Assembly: GCA_037957365.1 (NCBI GenBank)
Contig: JARHVA010003634.1
Coordinates: forward strand, 587,001 to 651,000
Origin: Torreya grandis
Lineage: Eukaryota; Streptophyta; Pinopsida; Cupressales; Taxaceae
Reading direction: 5' to 3'
Length of the DNA stretch: 64,000 nt
In this document: piece after piece, positions 62,771 to 64,000 of the stretch
Numbering within the stretch: the stretch's first letter is position 1
How the letters are laid out: every line of letters begins with the position of its first letter
Position numbers and translations under genes: made by a program
The notes under the pieces: model-generated
The model's input: only the letters and a program-made list of their open reading frames with translations
Told to the model about the DNA's origin: nothing
Database searches by the model: none

Positions 62771-64000
62771 TCTCATGTTTATGATAATCTTATAGGAAAA
62801 GTAGTCCATGTGTTTGCAAGCTTGAGAGTTAGTTTTATTCCAAAAGAGGGTTTCCCACATATATCTTATGATGTGTGCGTGATCTATCAGTATATTCATT
62901 GTTCATTACTATAAAAATCTTTTATGTTTCATGAATGGTTGTATTGAATGCTTAAGTTTTGGAAGGGTTTGGAAATTGAATAGGTTTGTTTGTCACCACT
63001 AATTCACTCCCCATTATTAGTGAATGTACCTATAACATGAAATACCTTAAATTTAGGTATATATTTAGCATAGATGGAAATCAATGTGATATGACCTAAT
63101 GTAAAAGTAGATATATGTGGGCATGAAAGTAAAAGTGAGATCTAGAACATGTACATATGTGTAATAATGAGTAAATGATTTTCCATGAAGAATGTGTATT
63201 AAAAGCATAATAAGATAATTATCTTGTGTTATTCCAATTGGGTTTAAAAATAAAAGGGATCAAGTGCCCCAAAATTTAAAATAGATCCATGGGCTATACT
63301 AATATTAGATTAGGTGTAGAACAATAGTCAAAAAATGTAAAGAGAAAAAGAAGCTATGTACAAGTAGGAATTAGGCATGGAAGCTAAGCAATGTCATTCA
63401 CCAAAGTAAGATGGTGGGAGGTAGTGTGAGAATATATGGATATCACTAATAAAATACTCATATGTATATCCAATTATTTGATGAGAAGGAATAATCTATA
63501 GTGAAAGAGAAGAAGTGTCGAGTGTATAAGTTTTTGAATCTTAATAAGAACCATGTTGTAGAGTAACCCTATATATCATTGTTCATATATCTATCTAAGA
63601 ATGAATTTTCATCCATGGGAAGAGATAATAAAAAAACTTGTGCCTATGTAGGATCCTTTTGAATAACATGTTTTATTGTATGAGATAAAGACTTTGTGTT
63701 ATGTGCCTCTTTCTACTTTGGAGTAGATATCTTTTTTTATAGCCAAGTCATCATCCTCATGTGCAACTATATTATACTCAAAATAGATGGATAAACTTCC
63801 ATATAAGCATGTTTTTACCTAGTTGAGGAAACTAAAATATTTTCATTCTCATAAGCAAGTTGAAAATTTTATTTTTAAATCCTCTTTGAATGTCAATCTT
63901 GATCTTTAATAAGTGTAAAAACTATTCATTACTAAATATCCCAATAATTGTGCTAGTAAATTATTTTGGAGCAGGAGTAAGTACAATTTGATCCATAGGA
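62771..64000. other. AT-rich sequence to the window end
   Basis: Nothing recognised. Confidence 0.4.

Overview
The window looks like nuclear DNA from a plant with a large, repeat-rich genome. It is AT-rich (roughly 70% by eye) and poor in CpG. Almost everything recognisable in it is decayed LTR-retrotransposon sequence with plant-type Ty1/copia and Ty3/gypsy signatures: methionine initiator-type primer sites, a copia protease-integrase-RT-RNaseH order, and a GEGDP-type gypsy Gag. I see no intact host gene, no rRNA, tRNA or CRISPR array, and nothing bacterial. A gymnosperm or another giant-genome plant is my guess from this texture; the sequence does not prove it.

Layout. 1-4034: two long repeat blocks, A then B, that recur in the opposite order at 20659-23572 (B then A). 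4061-6689: three copies of one 861-bp module carrying the C-terminal half of a copia Gag (zinc knuckle plus coiled coil), one forward and two reversed, so the first two form a huge hairpin. 7862-19673: a minus-strand Ty3/gypsy element with 2.49-kb LTRs that end in a 9-bp inverted repeat. Gag, zinc-knuckle and protease remnants are present but I find no reverse transcriptase. 24515-29834: a full-length but stop- and frameshift-ridden copia element. 31840-35345: ten head-to-tail copies of a ~367-bp unit. 39883-43003: a second copy of the gypsy 5' end (LTR, start of Gag and 83 bp of outside flank). 43914-47390: degenerate ~300-bp tandem units interrupted by another dispersed repeat.

47.9-56.3 kb is different: richer in GC and CpG and less decayed. 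It holds a small element with ~225-bp LTRs that encodes only a copia-like Gag. This lies between two exon-like minus-strand segments with plausible splice signals, possibly a host gene interrupted by the element. A CpG-rich islet lies at 52.3-52.8 kb and a second CpG-bearing stretch at 54.8-55.3 kb. 57.96-58.17 kb is an extraordinary C-rich tract. From 58.2 kb to the end I see only AT-rich sequence with one short tandem repeat.

Nothing here appears to work as a pathway. The window records nested insertion, segmental duplication, tandem amplification and cytosine decay. The items most worth checking are the 861-bp module arrangement, the 367-bp array, the gypsy family without visible pol, the gag-only element with its exon-like flanks, and the C-rich tract.
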